Counted from the stretch's first letter, positions 36,171-47,060 are shown. The stretch: 64,000 nt of DNA from Mytilisepta virgata (GCA_028015205.1 CM051516.1:27394593-27458592), one strand, 5' to 3'. Program-made: numbers and translations. Notes: generated by a model from the sequence alone, not told the origin.

Positions 36171-36330
36171 ATTATCAGGTTTTCTGCAAACGTATATCGT
36201 AAAATATCAGCCGCGAGACACAATGTGAAGCTTTTTCGACGAGTGGGCGTAGCGAACGAGCTAAAAAGTTTCATATAGTGTCGAGCGGCTGATATTTTAC
36301 AATATTTGTTTGAAGAAAACTTGATGATAA
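36171..36330. mobile_element. Foldback MITE-like hairpin
   Basis: Arms of about 65 nt pair with few mismatches, including 'gtaaaatatcagccgc' against 'gcggctgatattttac'. Non-coding, inside the 5.0-kb TAA element. Confidence 0.7.
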
Positions 36331-36849
36331 ATTTATCGTATTGTTAACTAGCAATCTTAATGGAATTTCTTACTTTTCAATGGCCATCTGCCTATAACCG
36401 GATGTTTTCCTGATATATTCGGGTCAACGTTGGGTCAAACATTATGACGTCGCTGATATATTCGGGTCAGCTCATATTAGGGTCGGGTCAACTCTTTACG
36501 ACGTCACAGTGCCGACATACCGGAAATTGTGAAGGCCTCAGCAGGTCGATATAGGCATGGGGAAATACGATAATTGTCGATAGGATGATTTTGACACATC
36601 ATTGTAAAATGCTAATTATGCAATTATTCAGCTACACGATGGGGGGAAATGCTGAGTTTCAAAGAGCTATTTTAAGTACCAGAAAGCATGCAGTACGTGA
36701 ACTACAGTCGGTATACTAATAGTTTCCTATAAATAAGAAACTATTCTGTGCAATTTAATTGGTATAGTCGACACATTTTGTATATCTCCTATGATATATA
36801 TATTTATCATATCTTTAGAGGAAATTACAGAAGTTTTGCATATGTGATA

Positions 36850-36965
36850 AAGCTTCTACTGTCTAACCTATATCGCATGGCTATCCTATATCACACACCC
36901 TATATCGCATGGCAACGTACCCTTTATCGCATGGCAACACCCTATATCGTACCCTTACATATCGT
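36850..36965 (+). repeat. 'tatatcgcatggcaac' short repeats
   Basis: Four or five copies of 'c(c/t)(c)tatatcgcatggc' type words at roughly 20-25 bp spacing, next to the tRNA-like sequence. Possibly the body of the same SINE-like unit. Confidence 0.5.
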
Positions 36966-37012
36966 CATTGTTTTCTTTATTATCTTCATTTCAAATCAAC
37001 CTCTAAAAATTA

Positions 37013-37087
37013 GTGTCGGTTGTGGGATTCGATCCAGCGATCCCTTGATATAAATGCCAGCGCTCTACCGACTGAGCTAAGCGGGCT
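37013..37087 (-). pseudogene. tRNA-derived sequence (SINE head or tRNA pseudogene)
   Basis: The minus strand reads GCCCGCTTAGCTCAGTCGGT and so on: an intact A box (TAGCTCAGTCGGTAGAGC) and a good B box (GGATCGAATCC) at tRNA spacing. The anticodon stem is poorly paired, and the 3' end does not pair with the 5' acceptor strand, so it is not a working tRNA. RNA polymerase III promoter elements are retained, as in tRNA-derived SINEs. Confidence 0.65.
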
Positions 37088-37189
37088 ATGGTAGTGGAAG
37101 TTTAAATTTATTACTTAAACTCAAAAGCGTTTATTGATATAGTACAAATGAGAGTATTTTCTACAAAAACGGTTTAAATATATGATAAA

Positions 37190-37308
37190 AACAATATAAC
37201 ATGACAAAATCTGTATCGCATACCGTATCACCACTCGACTAATATCGTTATTAGGGTCTCGTGGTGACACGGCATGCGATACAGATTTTGCCATGTGATA
37301 TTCTATAT
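37190..37308. mobile_element. Foldback MITE-like hairpin
   Basis: 'tgacaaaatctgtatcgcat' pairs with 'atgcgatacagattttgcca' wording across an 18-bp centre; arms about 45 nt. Non-coding. Confidence 0.7.
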
Positions 37309-37432
37309 TATATGATCTAATGAAGAAGATATTTATTTTTAAAAAAAAGGTTTTTAGCCAACTTGACCAAAGTCCATAATCATGATTAACTTAAAATAAC
37401 AATCCAAAGATACTAATATTAGATACAGTAAA

Positions 37433-37491
37433 TTTACACTATGCTGTATACGACGCATTTCAAGGAGTTACCTCTCATCAGCAGCATTAAA
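37433..37491 (-). ncRNA. Type I hammerhead ribozyme, copy 1
   Basis: Minus strand, in order: outer stem I UUUA; stem I AUGCUG; core CUGAUGA; stem II GAGG-loop UAACU-CCUU; core GAAA; stem III AUGC-loop GUC-GUAU (A15.1 to U16.1); cleavage base A; stem I CAGCAU; internal bulge AGUG; outer stem I UAAA. All invariant core bases are present. Cleavage is predicted between minus-strand bases 37447 and 37446, giving a 378-nt monomer when paired with the next copy. Confidence 0.85.
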
Positions 37492-37810
37492 ACCGAAACA
37501 TTTGGAAGACCAAAAACCAAACTTATATTAAACAAGAAGTACTCAACCAAAAATACCGAAATAGGAAGCCAAATTTCAGCTAAGGAGATCTACCATGTGC
37601 AATACAAGGAATGAACCCTTAGTATTTCTATTATTTTTGAATTTTGCTAAATACTGGTAATTTCTGTAACAAATCAATGAATAATCATGTCAGACAAGTC
37701 TGACGACTGGGTTGGCGAATACCCTCGGGGACCTAGGGTCCACCAGCAGAGGCATCATCCCAGGAGTTTCAAAATAACAATCCAAAGATACTAATATTAG
37801 ATACAGTAAA

Positions 37811-37869
37811 TTTACACTATGCTGTATACGACGCATTTCAAGGAGTTACCTCTCATCAGCAGCATTAAA
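37811..37869 (-). ncRNA. Type I hammerhead ribozyme, copy 2
   Basis: Identical to copy 1; predicted cleavage between minus-strand bases 37825 and 37824. Confidence 0.85.
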
Positions 37870-38188
37870 ACCGAAACATTTGGAAGACCAAAAACCAAAC
37901 TTATATTAAACAAGAAGTACTCAACCAAAAATACCGAAATAGGAAGCCAAATTTCAGCTAAGGAGATCTACCATGTGCAATACAAGGAATGAACCCTTAG
38001 TATTTCTATTATTTTTGAATTTTGCTAAATACTGGTAATTTCTGTAACAAATCAATGAATAATCATGTCAGACAAGTCTGACGACTGGGTTGGCGAATAC
38101 CCTCGGGGACCTAGGGTCCACCAGCAGAGGCATCATCCCAGGAGTTTCAAAATAACAATCCAAAGATACTAATATTAGATACAGTAAA

Positions 38189-38247
38189 TTTACACTATGC
38201 TGTATACGACGCATTTCAAGGAGTTACCTCTCATCAGCAGCATTAAA
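38189..38247 (-). ncRNA. Type I hammerhead ribozyme, copy 3
   Basis: Identical to copy 1; predicted cleavage between minus-strand bases 38203 and 38202. Confidence 0.85.
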
Positions 38248-38566
38248 ACCGAAACATTTGGAAGACCAAAAACCAAACTTATATTAAACAAGAAGTACTC
38301 AACCAAAAATACCGAAATAGGAAGCCAAATTTCAGCTAAGGAGATCTACCATGTGCAATACAAGGAATGAACCCTTAGTATTTCTATTATTTTTGAATTT
38401 TGCTAAATACTGGTAATTTCTGTAACAAATCAATGAATAATCATGTCAGACAAGTCTGACGACTGGGTTGGCGAATACCCTCGGGGACCTAGGGTCCACC
38501 AGCAGAGGCATCATCCCAGGAGTTTCAAAATAACAATCCAAAGATACTAATATTAGATACAGTAAA

Positions 38567-38625
38567 TTTACACTATGCTGTATACGACGCATTTCAAGGA
38601 GTTACCTCTCATCAGCAGCATTAAA
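38567..38625 (-). ncRNA. Type I hammerhead ribozyme, copy 4
   Basis: Identical to copy 1, in the truncated last unit; predicted cleavage between minus-strand bases 38581 and 38580. The array breaks off 96 bp further at 38721. Confidence 0.85.
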
Positions 38626-39356
38626 ACCGAAACATTTGGAAGACCAAAAACCAAACTTATATTAAACAAGAAGTACTCAACCAAAAATACCGAAATAGGA
38701 AGCCAAATTTCAGCTAAGGAGCTGATTAAATGATTTACATATTACGGAAGCCGAATAGGACTCAACAAAAACAAACCAAACTTGCACAGATTCTTCAGAA
38801 CAAGGAGTGAAAGTGTTGAACCTTATATTGAATTTTTCCCTATTTGATATACAACATACTTGGTATATACTGTAGTTGTGCATCATGGCTTTATTTATTT
38901 TTCAAATGGGTGTTTATTGGGGGTTCCAAATAGGAAATAAATATAGGGTTGTAAATCCATAACATTAGTATAGGATTACATCCTGCAATTCGCAACTTCT
39001 GCACGATTTCGAGTGTCTAAGTCGTTATTTCGACCCGTAGAAGTCGTATTATATTCGAGTTCGAAGCCGAAATTTCGACTTGTTTTTATTACGTGTTTTA
39101 TTTTATTTATTTTTTTTTTGGGGGGGGGGGGGTATTCGGCCTCCGTACTTACAATATTTGATATAGATACACATTTTCTGACTTGGAGTCCTGAGATATT
39201 TGTCCATACTCTGGTACATAGGCCATTTACTCTCATAGATTTCACATGTACCAGCACCACTTCTCTTGGAATCTTCCACCTTATTTATCCCCCTCTTGTA
39301 ATACGTTCTCAAATTATTATTTTTTTTACTGATCTTACAATTAACCAATAATAAAA

Positions 39357-39388
39357 CCGATAAGCACATAAGCACATAAGCACATAAG
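39357..39388 (+). repeat. 10-bp 'gcacataa' microrepeat
   Basis: Three tandem copies of 'taagcacata'. Poly-G (39120-39132) lies upstream. Confidence 0.8.
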
Positions 39389-40764
39389 AGCAAACTCTTC
39401 CATCTTACTTGAAAAATTCTCAATAATTCCTGTTTGCTTCTACATATTCTAATAAAATTATTTGCAGAATTTATTGCTGTTTCTTTTGACAATTTTCTGA
39501 AACAATTGTGATTTGTAGTTTTGAAATGCTAATGAATAAAAAATAAATTTTAAATATTGAAGTTCAGATGCAAACAGGTATATTGAATTATCCATTTCTA
39601 AATTAAGAATAATGACAACTCCTAAAATGGTATTTCGTAAAATTCAGTAAAAAATATTTAAAAACTACAATAAAGTCTGCGATCAATGGTAAAAATTTCA
39701 TCAAAATCTAACCACTATCTGAAAGAATCATTTTTATGAACAAAAGATAACACTGTTCCTTTTACGAATTAAAAACTTTTAAAATGATGTGAAAGTCGGA
39801 ATATTGTCGATTAAAATTATTTGCTTGATTTTTTCAATCGACTAATTAATTTAGTCGATTTGGCGTTCACACGATCCGATTCCAGTCAAAAAGTCGAATG
39901 GAAATAGCGTACGTTTCGATTTCTAAACAACGTTTCGACTTGACATTCGACTTCCGATTTTAGAGTTCACACGGTACGATTTTAGTCGAAAGCAGGTGCA
40001 CAGGTAAAAATCGAATGAAAATCGAATGGAAAATCGTACCGTGTAAACGCACCTTAAGACGTTACAATGTGTATCGCTTGGCAACGTCATTACCTCGCCC
40101 TTAAAAAGTTAACATCTTTTCAAGTAAAAAAACAATTTGTTATTTTAGCAATTTAAAAACTTTCTTTAAATTGAAAAATAATTAAAAAATTTTCTGTTTT
40201 GATGATTTCAGATATATTTCTTTTCCGATTTGGTTTCTGGTAGAAATCCTTCGGATTTCCCAGCCGTCACCGTAATATATATAATTTGCACACAATTGTT
40301 AATGGATTACAAAATATATCTTTAGGTCAATAATTATAATCATGTAAGTATCTAGAAAAAAAAATTTCATCACCGGACATACTTCATATTAATCTCCTGA
40401 TCATTTATCTAAAGGCGATATTTTTTGTTATTAATAACTGTGTTTAATCCGTCGAACTTACCCTAGATGTTGTAACTGTTACGTTTGAGTACTAGAAAGG
40501 CATGGCTGAATAATTTTTAATGAGAGCCCTTATAGATTTCAAAATTACTAAAACTAATGCTTTAATTGAGATACTAAATGTAATGTATGAAAAGAAAATG
40601 ACAGAATTTTTACTTCTGGAATCTGTTGTTAATTGTAAATGCATACTTCTGAAAACAGTAACAGAATCAGTAATATAATAAAATTGGAATTGTAACAGAC
40701 AATTTCATTGGTTGTTAACGGTTGATCAAGTTAAATTATATTGTATAATCTACTTTGGGTCATG

Positions 40765-40987
40765 TTGTCACGGAATAGAAGTTCCACAATAATATTTATT
40801 CCAAAGATAATTTATTATGTAAAATAAGTTCCAATTGGAATTTATTTTATATAACAAATATTCCGAATGAATAATAAAATGACCGATGCATCGGAATTTG
40901 TATTACATAAAATTAATTCCAATTGGAATTTTTGTTACATAATATCTTTAGAATAAATGGTATGGCGGAACTTTTATTCCACGACAA
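40765..40987. mobile_element. 223-bp foldback MITE, TTGTC ends
   Basis: Ends 'ttgtcacggaatagaagttc' and 'gaacttttattccacgacaa' are inverted repeats. The two halves match throughout (arms about 100 nt), each with the palindrome 'ttccaattggaa'. Non-coding. Confidence 0.75.
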
Positions 40988-41399
40988 ACATACTATTTTG
41001 ACTTTTAACATTTTTGACAATTTCACTTGTAATTCATTAGATTAATCAGAAATTACAGTTAAATTGCTAAAAAGTTTGATCACACCTATTTATGAACGAA
41101 ATACATTTAAAATTCAAATAAAGTAAACTTTCGGGGCATTCCTTGTCATAACTCCTTTAATAACATATATATATATACAAATCCGTATTAAATAGATGCA
41201 CATTTCAAAAACAAAGAATTTAAAGTTATTTGGATTTAGGATTTTTGTTATTTTTCAAACCTATAAAGTGTTTTAATGGTCTTTAATTGATTGAAATTTT
41301 TAATATAACATTTTTTTAATATCTTTAAATAATATTTCTTTGATAATGTATATTTGTGATGGGATAATGTATCTTCTTTTCGAATGGTAAACACATTTC

Positions 41400-41590
41400 A
41401 GAATGGTATTATATGTCAAGGTAAAAGTATTATGTAATATATATTTCGAAAGGAAAAAGTATATATAATATCTATTCCGAAAGGAAAAAGTATTATGTAA
41501 TATCTATTACGAAAGGAAAAAGTATTATGAAATATCTATTATAAACGGGAAAAGTGTTATGTAATATTTATTCCGCATGTATATGTTTCA
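41400..41590 (+). repeat. 31-bp tandem repeat
   Basis: About six units of 'aggaaaaagtattatgtaat' plus 'atctattccga' (the fuller units at 41451, 41482 and 41513). The wording resembles that of the 40765-40987 element and may derive from it. Confidence 0.7.
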
Positions 41591-42069
41591 TATAAATATG
41601 TAAAAAGTAAATGTGTAAAAAAAAATCATATTTTTTCTCATTAGAAATAGGATCATCTAAGGACCAAGTCTGGTTCCAATTAACTAAGTGGTTTCAGACA
41701 AGACGATTTCTAAACAAATTATCCTATAGGATCCTATGTTGAATTAATTTTGGCAGTGGTGGCCATCATTCGGGGTCATCGGATACAATTTTGAAATAGG
41801 ACCACCTAATGACCATTGCAATTTGAAAATGTAGTTTCAAAGAAGATTTTTTAAATTCATCCCCCTTTTTATATTTTTAATAACAACACCCATGTCGCTT
41901 ATAATTCAGAGATACCGAACTATGTCGAGATAGCATGACTTTTTCGTTTAATAGAGCAATAGTTTTACAGTTAAAACGAGCACCTATTGATCCTGCTGTC
42001 TAGATTAAGCACTGTCCAACAAATTTTTGCTGTTCTAGCAGATTGTTGGTAATCGTACTGTATTGATTA

Positions 42070-42375
42070 TTATAGTATTTTTTATACACCAGAATAGATA
42101 CGGGGTTTGCATACCCATAAAACCGGTTTAAGGACACCACTGTTCAGTGTCTGTTCCAAGTCACAGGCTGTTCTGACTGTTTGTATTTTATGCTCTTTTA
42201 TGTTATCTTTTGTCCGGGGTTCTGTCTGTTGAGTGGCGTTAATTCAGTGGTATGTTATTGTTTATATTTCCTTTTATCCATTCTGTTGTTCATTATGCTT
42301 GTTCGGATTTTATTCACCTTAGCGTCAGTCTTAAAAACAAAGAACAACCTACCCTACATGTATATCTGAAAAAAT
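42070..42375 (+). repeat. Dispersed mussel repeat B, copy 2
   Basis: 'acccataaaaccggtttaag' followed by 'ctgttccaagtcacaggctg', then 'ggcgttaattcagtggtatg' and 'tatttccttttatccattct'. Shares these blocks with 54017-54110 and 56980-57150. Confidence 0.6.
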
Positions 42376-42829
42376 GTCTTTGATCCCTTTGAATGTAATC
42401 CTAGTAAACACCTATCTTGGACTTAGTTTCTTTTTTCTAACATTGAATCGATGAAATCTTAGACATCCGAACTAAAGTTTGACCATTACATGAGATTTTT
42501 TTTTATTTTGTACTCTGTAATAATTCCAATTTATGTCTACTGCACGTTATTATGTTGTAAATAACAGATCGAAATAGGAATCATATTACATAATATTAAT
42601 CTGTTCTTGCCGCCTCAGACCATTGTACCTAAAATTCTAGACAATATTAAAATCTGCAAACGTAAGTGAATAACCTGGTTTTCTGAAGTCGTACATTATT
42701 TTTTTAAATACAACTTAACGGTGGATTCGGTTCTTCGTTAGAATAAGATACGCACCAAAAGCGAAGTCATAACAGGGCTTGTCTAGGATTTGGTTGCTTT
42801 CGAAATAAGTTTTTTTTTAGAAGCAAATT

Positions 42830-43060
42830 CGACAGGGATTGTTTAGATTTTGGTTACTGTTGAAATAAAGAGGACAAAAATACCTAAGGAGCAAATAAAA
42901 AAAATCTATTGGACAGACCAACCCGGGAAGACAAATGAACAACCACAAGCACAACAAATAAAACACTGAAAACAATGAACAACACGAACTCCTATGAAAA
43001 CTAGGAGTGAACTCAGGTGCTCCGCAAGAGTAAGCAGTTCCTGCTCCGTATATGGCACCC
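42830..43060 (-). repeat. Dispersed mussel repeat A, copy 3
   Basis: Includes 'aactcaggtgctccgcaaga' and 'gtaagcagttcctgctccgt' followed by 'atggcacccgtcgt', matching the copy at 26088. The minus frames here (up to 107 residues) come from the repeat. Confidence 0.65.
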
Positions 43061-43709
43061 GTCGTAAAGTTCAACAAAGTCAATCCGGTGGAAGTCACAA
43101 ATCGGTGGAGGCAAGTGAAATAAATAAGTTTTTTTAACAATACTGTTGAGAACCAAATTCGAACTTACGATGGTGAGCGAAACACAGAACAGGAACAAAC
43201 AAAAAATAACACTAGGAGAATATAGAAGAATATCCATGATGCACACTTCATATTCCATAAAGCCGGCTCTAGTCACAAACAGGGTAGGGAAGTGAATTGA
43301 TTATATAGAGATCCCTCTGACGTCAAAGGCATGTTTTTTAATTGGCTTTGTCCATACCGCGTTAGGGCGTACTTCATATATAAAACAGGAAATTTGACGA
43401 TTTAGTCCAGAATCGGCACTAATCACTGTTTAACAAATAATGTATTTATTTTCGACCAAGATAACCCTGAATTTTACAATTTTACAACCATCTTGCTCTT
43501 CGAAAGTTTTGTAGTTTTAAGCAATATCCCTTTATCATTAGGAAGTTAAATAATAATAATTTAATATTGGATGTAACGCGTTATTTGATTGGTCTTTTTT
43601 TTCGTCTATCATATCATAGATTAAATTTCCTTTTCTACTATGACGTCATTAAAGGAAATCCCGACGTTTTAGACGTCAAAACAACCGTTGGAATTTAAAA
43701 ATTATAAGG

Positions 43710-43843
43710 ATTGACAGAAATTTTGTTTTCAGTCTATTCGAAATAACCTCAATGCACATGATGCACACTTTCAAATAACCCGCTAGTGTTCACGCGTGAT
43801 TGAGGTTATTTCGTCATAGACTGAAAACAAATTACAGTCAATT
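43710..43843. mobile_element. 134-bp foldback MITE-like hairpin
   Basis: 'ttttgttttcagtctatt' with 'cgaaataacctcaat' pairs with 'attgaggttatttcg' and 'atagactgaaaacaaa'. Outer bases 'attgac' and 'gtcaat' also pair, giving arms of about 45 nt. Confidence 0.75.
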
Positions 43844-44619
43844 CTTAAATAACTTCTTTGTACATATAACTGCCTTGTATCGTCTGCTTTCATCCTCTAT
43901 TGCCAAAAACGAATTGAAATTCGCAAAATGTTACTAAATTCTGCATGTTTTCAATATTTTCCAGTTATATATATGGCCTCACGCCCTAAATCAAAGTTGA
44001 TATCAAAAAGTTCTGTGTAGGTATAGACCTAATGACGTCGTAGAACAATTGCTTTTTTAATTGTGACGTCATACTTTTTCTTTGTGATGTCAAAAACTAT
44101 GGGAATTTTTATGAATTTTAACAATGACAGACGCTACTGTCAACTCGCTAGCAAAGTTCTTAAGATTTCTGGAAACTAATCCCCGTGTCTCACCTTCAGC
44201 AACATACGTCACAGGTGAGAACAGGATTTATGATTTCGGGGCTTTATTTAAGACAAAGGAGTATAAAGGAGCCAAAATATGGAAAGAAATGTTTTAAGCT
44301 ATAAATGTTTTTTTTATTAAGTATTGAATACAATATTGTAACCAAAACAAAATATGTCTTAATCAGTGTTTTTAAAACAACTTCTCAGTTATTTAAACCT
44401 GTACTCACTTTGGTAATAACAACTCTTTGCTGACTTCTCGCAAATCTTAAGAAGTAAGACTTCTATTCTATATTAATAAAACAGCTAGCTAATCCATATA
44501 ACTAATTATTTTACCCTTTCAGAAATGCCCTCAAATTTTAGGAGAGGGCATGGAATTTGTTCTGCAGCATTTCTTCTTCTCTACATGGTAAAGTCTCTAT
44601 AACAATTCAGTGGATTGTG

Positions 44620-44935
44620 AATGAGTTCACTGGCTCGTGTCTGTCGTCTTACGGTACCTCTGTATTCAAACGATCAAATGTTAAGATTGTTACATTCAGC
44701 TGGATGGTGTCTGTCGTCTTACTATATCTTTGTAATCAAACGACCCAGTGTTAAGATTGTTATAATCAGCTGGCTGGTTTCTGTCGTCTTACCATATACC
44801 TCTATAACCGATCTACAAAGGTTAAGATTGTTACAGTCTGCAGGCTCGTGTCTGTTGTTTTACGATACCTCTGTAATCAAACCATTAAATGTTAAGATTG
44901 TTACAGTCTGCAGGCTGGTGTTTGCCCTCAGTTTT
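44620..44935 (+). repeat. 70-bp tandem repeat
   Basis: Four to five units; 'ctgtcgtctta' starts at 44641, 44711 and 44781, with variants at 44852 and 44922. 'gttaagattgtta' is in each unit. The 121-residue frame here only reflects the repeat. Confidence 0.8.
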
Positions 44936-45368
44936 TTAGCTACCACTACTCTATGCTTATCATCGCTCGTTTCAAATGAAACCTAAATAATTCACTGGAC
45001 ATTGTCACGTTTGCTTCTCTTACGATCTGCTAAAATTGTATGTCTCCAAGCCGCAAACTATCTTAAACAGTCCGTGGATTTTGTTCATAGTATTTTGACT
45101 TCGAGTTTCCGAGTTTCCGACAAATTTCCGTTTATGACAAATATCGTGCGCTTCCGTACATTTAGAGAGACGTTCACTTAAATTATGATTTCTGACATTT
45201 CTTTCCTAAACCCCGTCCTTAATATATATAGTTGTCATTTTTTTTCTTGCCAACATTTTTTACTTTATCTCTTAATAATTTAAGGGATTATCTCGTAGTA
45301 CATATTATCTTGAACTTGATATTAAAGAGATCTTCGACACAGCCACTTCAGCTTTATACCTAGATTTA

Positions 45369-45531
45369 AGAAATAATTCATGGGGGTTATAGAGTAAAAG
45401 TCATTTACACATAGGTTGGGCCTTTATATTTGATTATCTTATACCGAGCGAAAGCGGGGGATAAAATGAGAATTTCAAGGCCCAGCCCATGTCTAAATGA
45501 CCACAACACTATAATCCCCTGAATTATTTCT
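45369..45531. mobile_element. 163-bp foldback MITE-like hairpin
   Basis: Ends 'agaaataattcatggggg' and 'cccctgaattatttct' pair, as do 'gtcatttacacataggttgg' and 'cagcccatgtctaaatgac'. Arms about 57 nt with scattered mismatches. Confidence 0.75.
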
Positions 45532-46059
45532 ATTCAAATATGACAAATACGCTAATTTTGCTCATTTGCGTTGTCCTATGTATCCGATATTGGTTTTGCT
45601 TTTCCATTTCTCTTACTATTAATATGGTCCTTTTTTAATTAAAATGTTTTCATCAGATAAACCATTTGCACAAATTATATAATTTTCATCATTTACACAA
45701 GAAAAAATAATAAAACTCCGTCACGTAGTGTTGTTGTACATTGTGGTTATATCGCATAATTTCTGTGTAAAGGTAAACAATTTCGCGTGGAAAAAGATAT
45801 GTTTTGTCGTTAAGGCTTACCCAATTCGCATTTTCATAAAAGTCTCCATGTGTTAAAAGTGGATATATAATCATTAGGATTATATTTATACACAAACGAA
45901 AAAGAACGGTCGAAATTAAATCTTTACGACAACATGATGATTGTGAACTTTTCTTTTTTAGTAGTTACATATCAACGTCTCCAGAATATTCTATTTAGTT
46001 TGATATGTGTTTTTTACTCCTTTGGTTGTGTTTTTGAAGTATTTGTAGCTAACCTGGCC

Positions 46060-47060
46060 AAAGATCAGAGTTAGCTATTACATTGGCTTGGCGTCCGTCG
46101 TCGGTTAACTTTTCACATTTTGATCTTCTTCTTGAGACTCACAAAACAGAATTTGACAAACGTTACCAGAGACGTTCTTGTAAGATCCTTTCCAAGTGTT
46201 GTTATATTGGTGCCGATTGGTCAAGATTTTAATTTCTGAGTGCCTTTGGTGAACTTTGAAAAACTTGTTCTTCGCAAGAACAATGTGCATAATTGAACAC
46301 AAACTTACAAATATGTTTCTATATAGGTCCTGAACAATTGCTGTTACTTGGTGCCGATCGGAAATTCAAGATGGCCGCCAAAGTCGAACTAAGGGAAAAT
46401 TCATTAAAAAATCATCTGGCCTAAAACCACTTTTGCCAATTAGAACTAAATTTGGTAGCAATTGTTTTTAGATAGTCCTTTATCAGAATTATGCTTGATG
46501 ACTGAGACTGTCTACCAAGATGACCACTACAGCCAAACTTAGTTTAAGATAGGTCTCTATGGCACGCCGTTCTCGTCAAAAGTATGGGAATAAAATGTGA
46601 TGTAAAATTACACACTCAAAATGTTTATTCCGCACTCAAAATTTCTAATTACACACTCAAAATTTTTATTACACACTAGGAATATATTAATGCACACATT
46701 TGTTTTTATTCCGCACTAGGATTTCAAACATGCACAAGAAATTGCTAAATTGTACATAGAACGCACTCAAAAATCGGAATTACACACTCAAAATTGTGCG
46801 CAATTTTTACGCGATGGTCCTCTTTCAGAGATGTGTATGATGACCCGGACTGTCAACCAAGATTGCTCCCACAGCTGAACTTAGTTTAACATAGGACCTT
46901 CTCTGGGAAAATTCATTTTAAAGTCTTATTCTTTTGTGAAACTTGATCCAGTTGAAACAAATCTTGGCAGTAATGGTATATTACATGTTCATGATCTGGT
47001 GTAAAAAAAATGTCCATTGATCCCAATCACCAACCAAGAGGCGTTTCAGTTACTGCTTTT
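46060..47060 (+). repeat. 'ggcgtccgtcgtcggttaac' mollusc repeat, worn
   Basis: Starts with 'gttagctattacattggctt' and 'ggcgtccgtcgtcggttaac', then worn units with 'gatgactgagactgtctacc' (46497) and 'gatgacccggactgtcaacc' (46839), each followed by 'caagat' and 'cttagtttaa'. A widespread bivalve repeat; interrupted at 46575-46815 by the 'acacactcaaaa' cluster. Confidence 0.55.
46575..46815 (+). repeat. 'ttacacactcaaaat' short-repeat cluster
   Basis: '(a/c)cacactcaaaat' type words recur about six times (46608, 46631, 46653, 46669, 46763, 46782) with 'ttattccgcact' variants. They stand between two parts of the preceding repeat, so the block looks inserted. No inverted ends found. Confidence 0.6.

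Larger units (their letters stand above)
37393..38721 (-). mobile_element. Retrozyme: 378-bp tandem array with hammerhead ribozymes
   Basis: 3.5 direct units of exactly 378 bp. The landmark 'atgctgtatacgacgc' starts at 37441, 37819, 38197 and 38575, and I see no base differences between copies. On the minus strand each landmark lies in a complete type I hammerhead. The rest of the unit is non-coding and includes the hairpin 'gtcagacaagtctgac' and a GC-rich 'accctcggggacctagggt' block. TGATTAA stands at both outer edges (37383-37389 and 38723-38729), a possible target duplication. Small tandem type I hammerhead elements are known from animals, including mussels, as metazoan retrozymes. They make self-cleaved circular RNAs and are thought to be copied by Penelope-like enzymes, none of which is present here. 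Confidence 0.88.
35037..40054. mobile_element. 5.0-kb insertion with TAA target duplication
   Basis: The left end AGGTGCGTTTACACG (35037-35051) is inverted at the right end (40040-40054), and similarity continues as 'a/gtacgattttcc'. TAA flanks both ends (35034-35036 and 40055-40057). A TWA duplication with such ends fits PIF/Harbinger elements. Subterminal copies of 'ttcacacgatacgatttt' type words lie 70-200 bp inside both ends. The interior holds no transposase. It contains a mollusc repeat (35280-35630), hairpin MITEs, a tRNA-like sequence and the retrozyme array. Either one element with nested insertions or two inverted MITE copies bracketing them. Confidence 0.65.

Noticed and set aside
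37013..37087. Functional tRNA gene on the minus strand
   Set aside because: The acceptor stem does not pair and the anticodon stem has mismatches; only the A and B boxes are good.
38976..39492. Minus ORFs of 94 and 129 residues and a plus ORF of 112
   Set aside because: Mutually overlapping on both strands, pass through a poly-G/poly-T tract, no recognisable domain.
44621..44986. 121-residue plus ORF
   Set aside because: Product of a 70-bp tandem repeat whose period is not a multiple of three; the frame changes from unit to unit.
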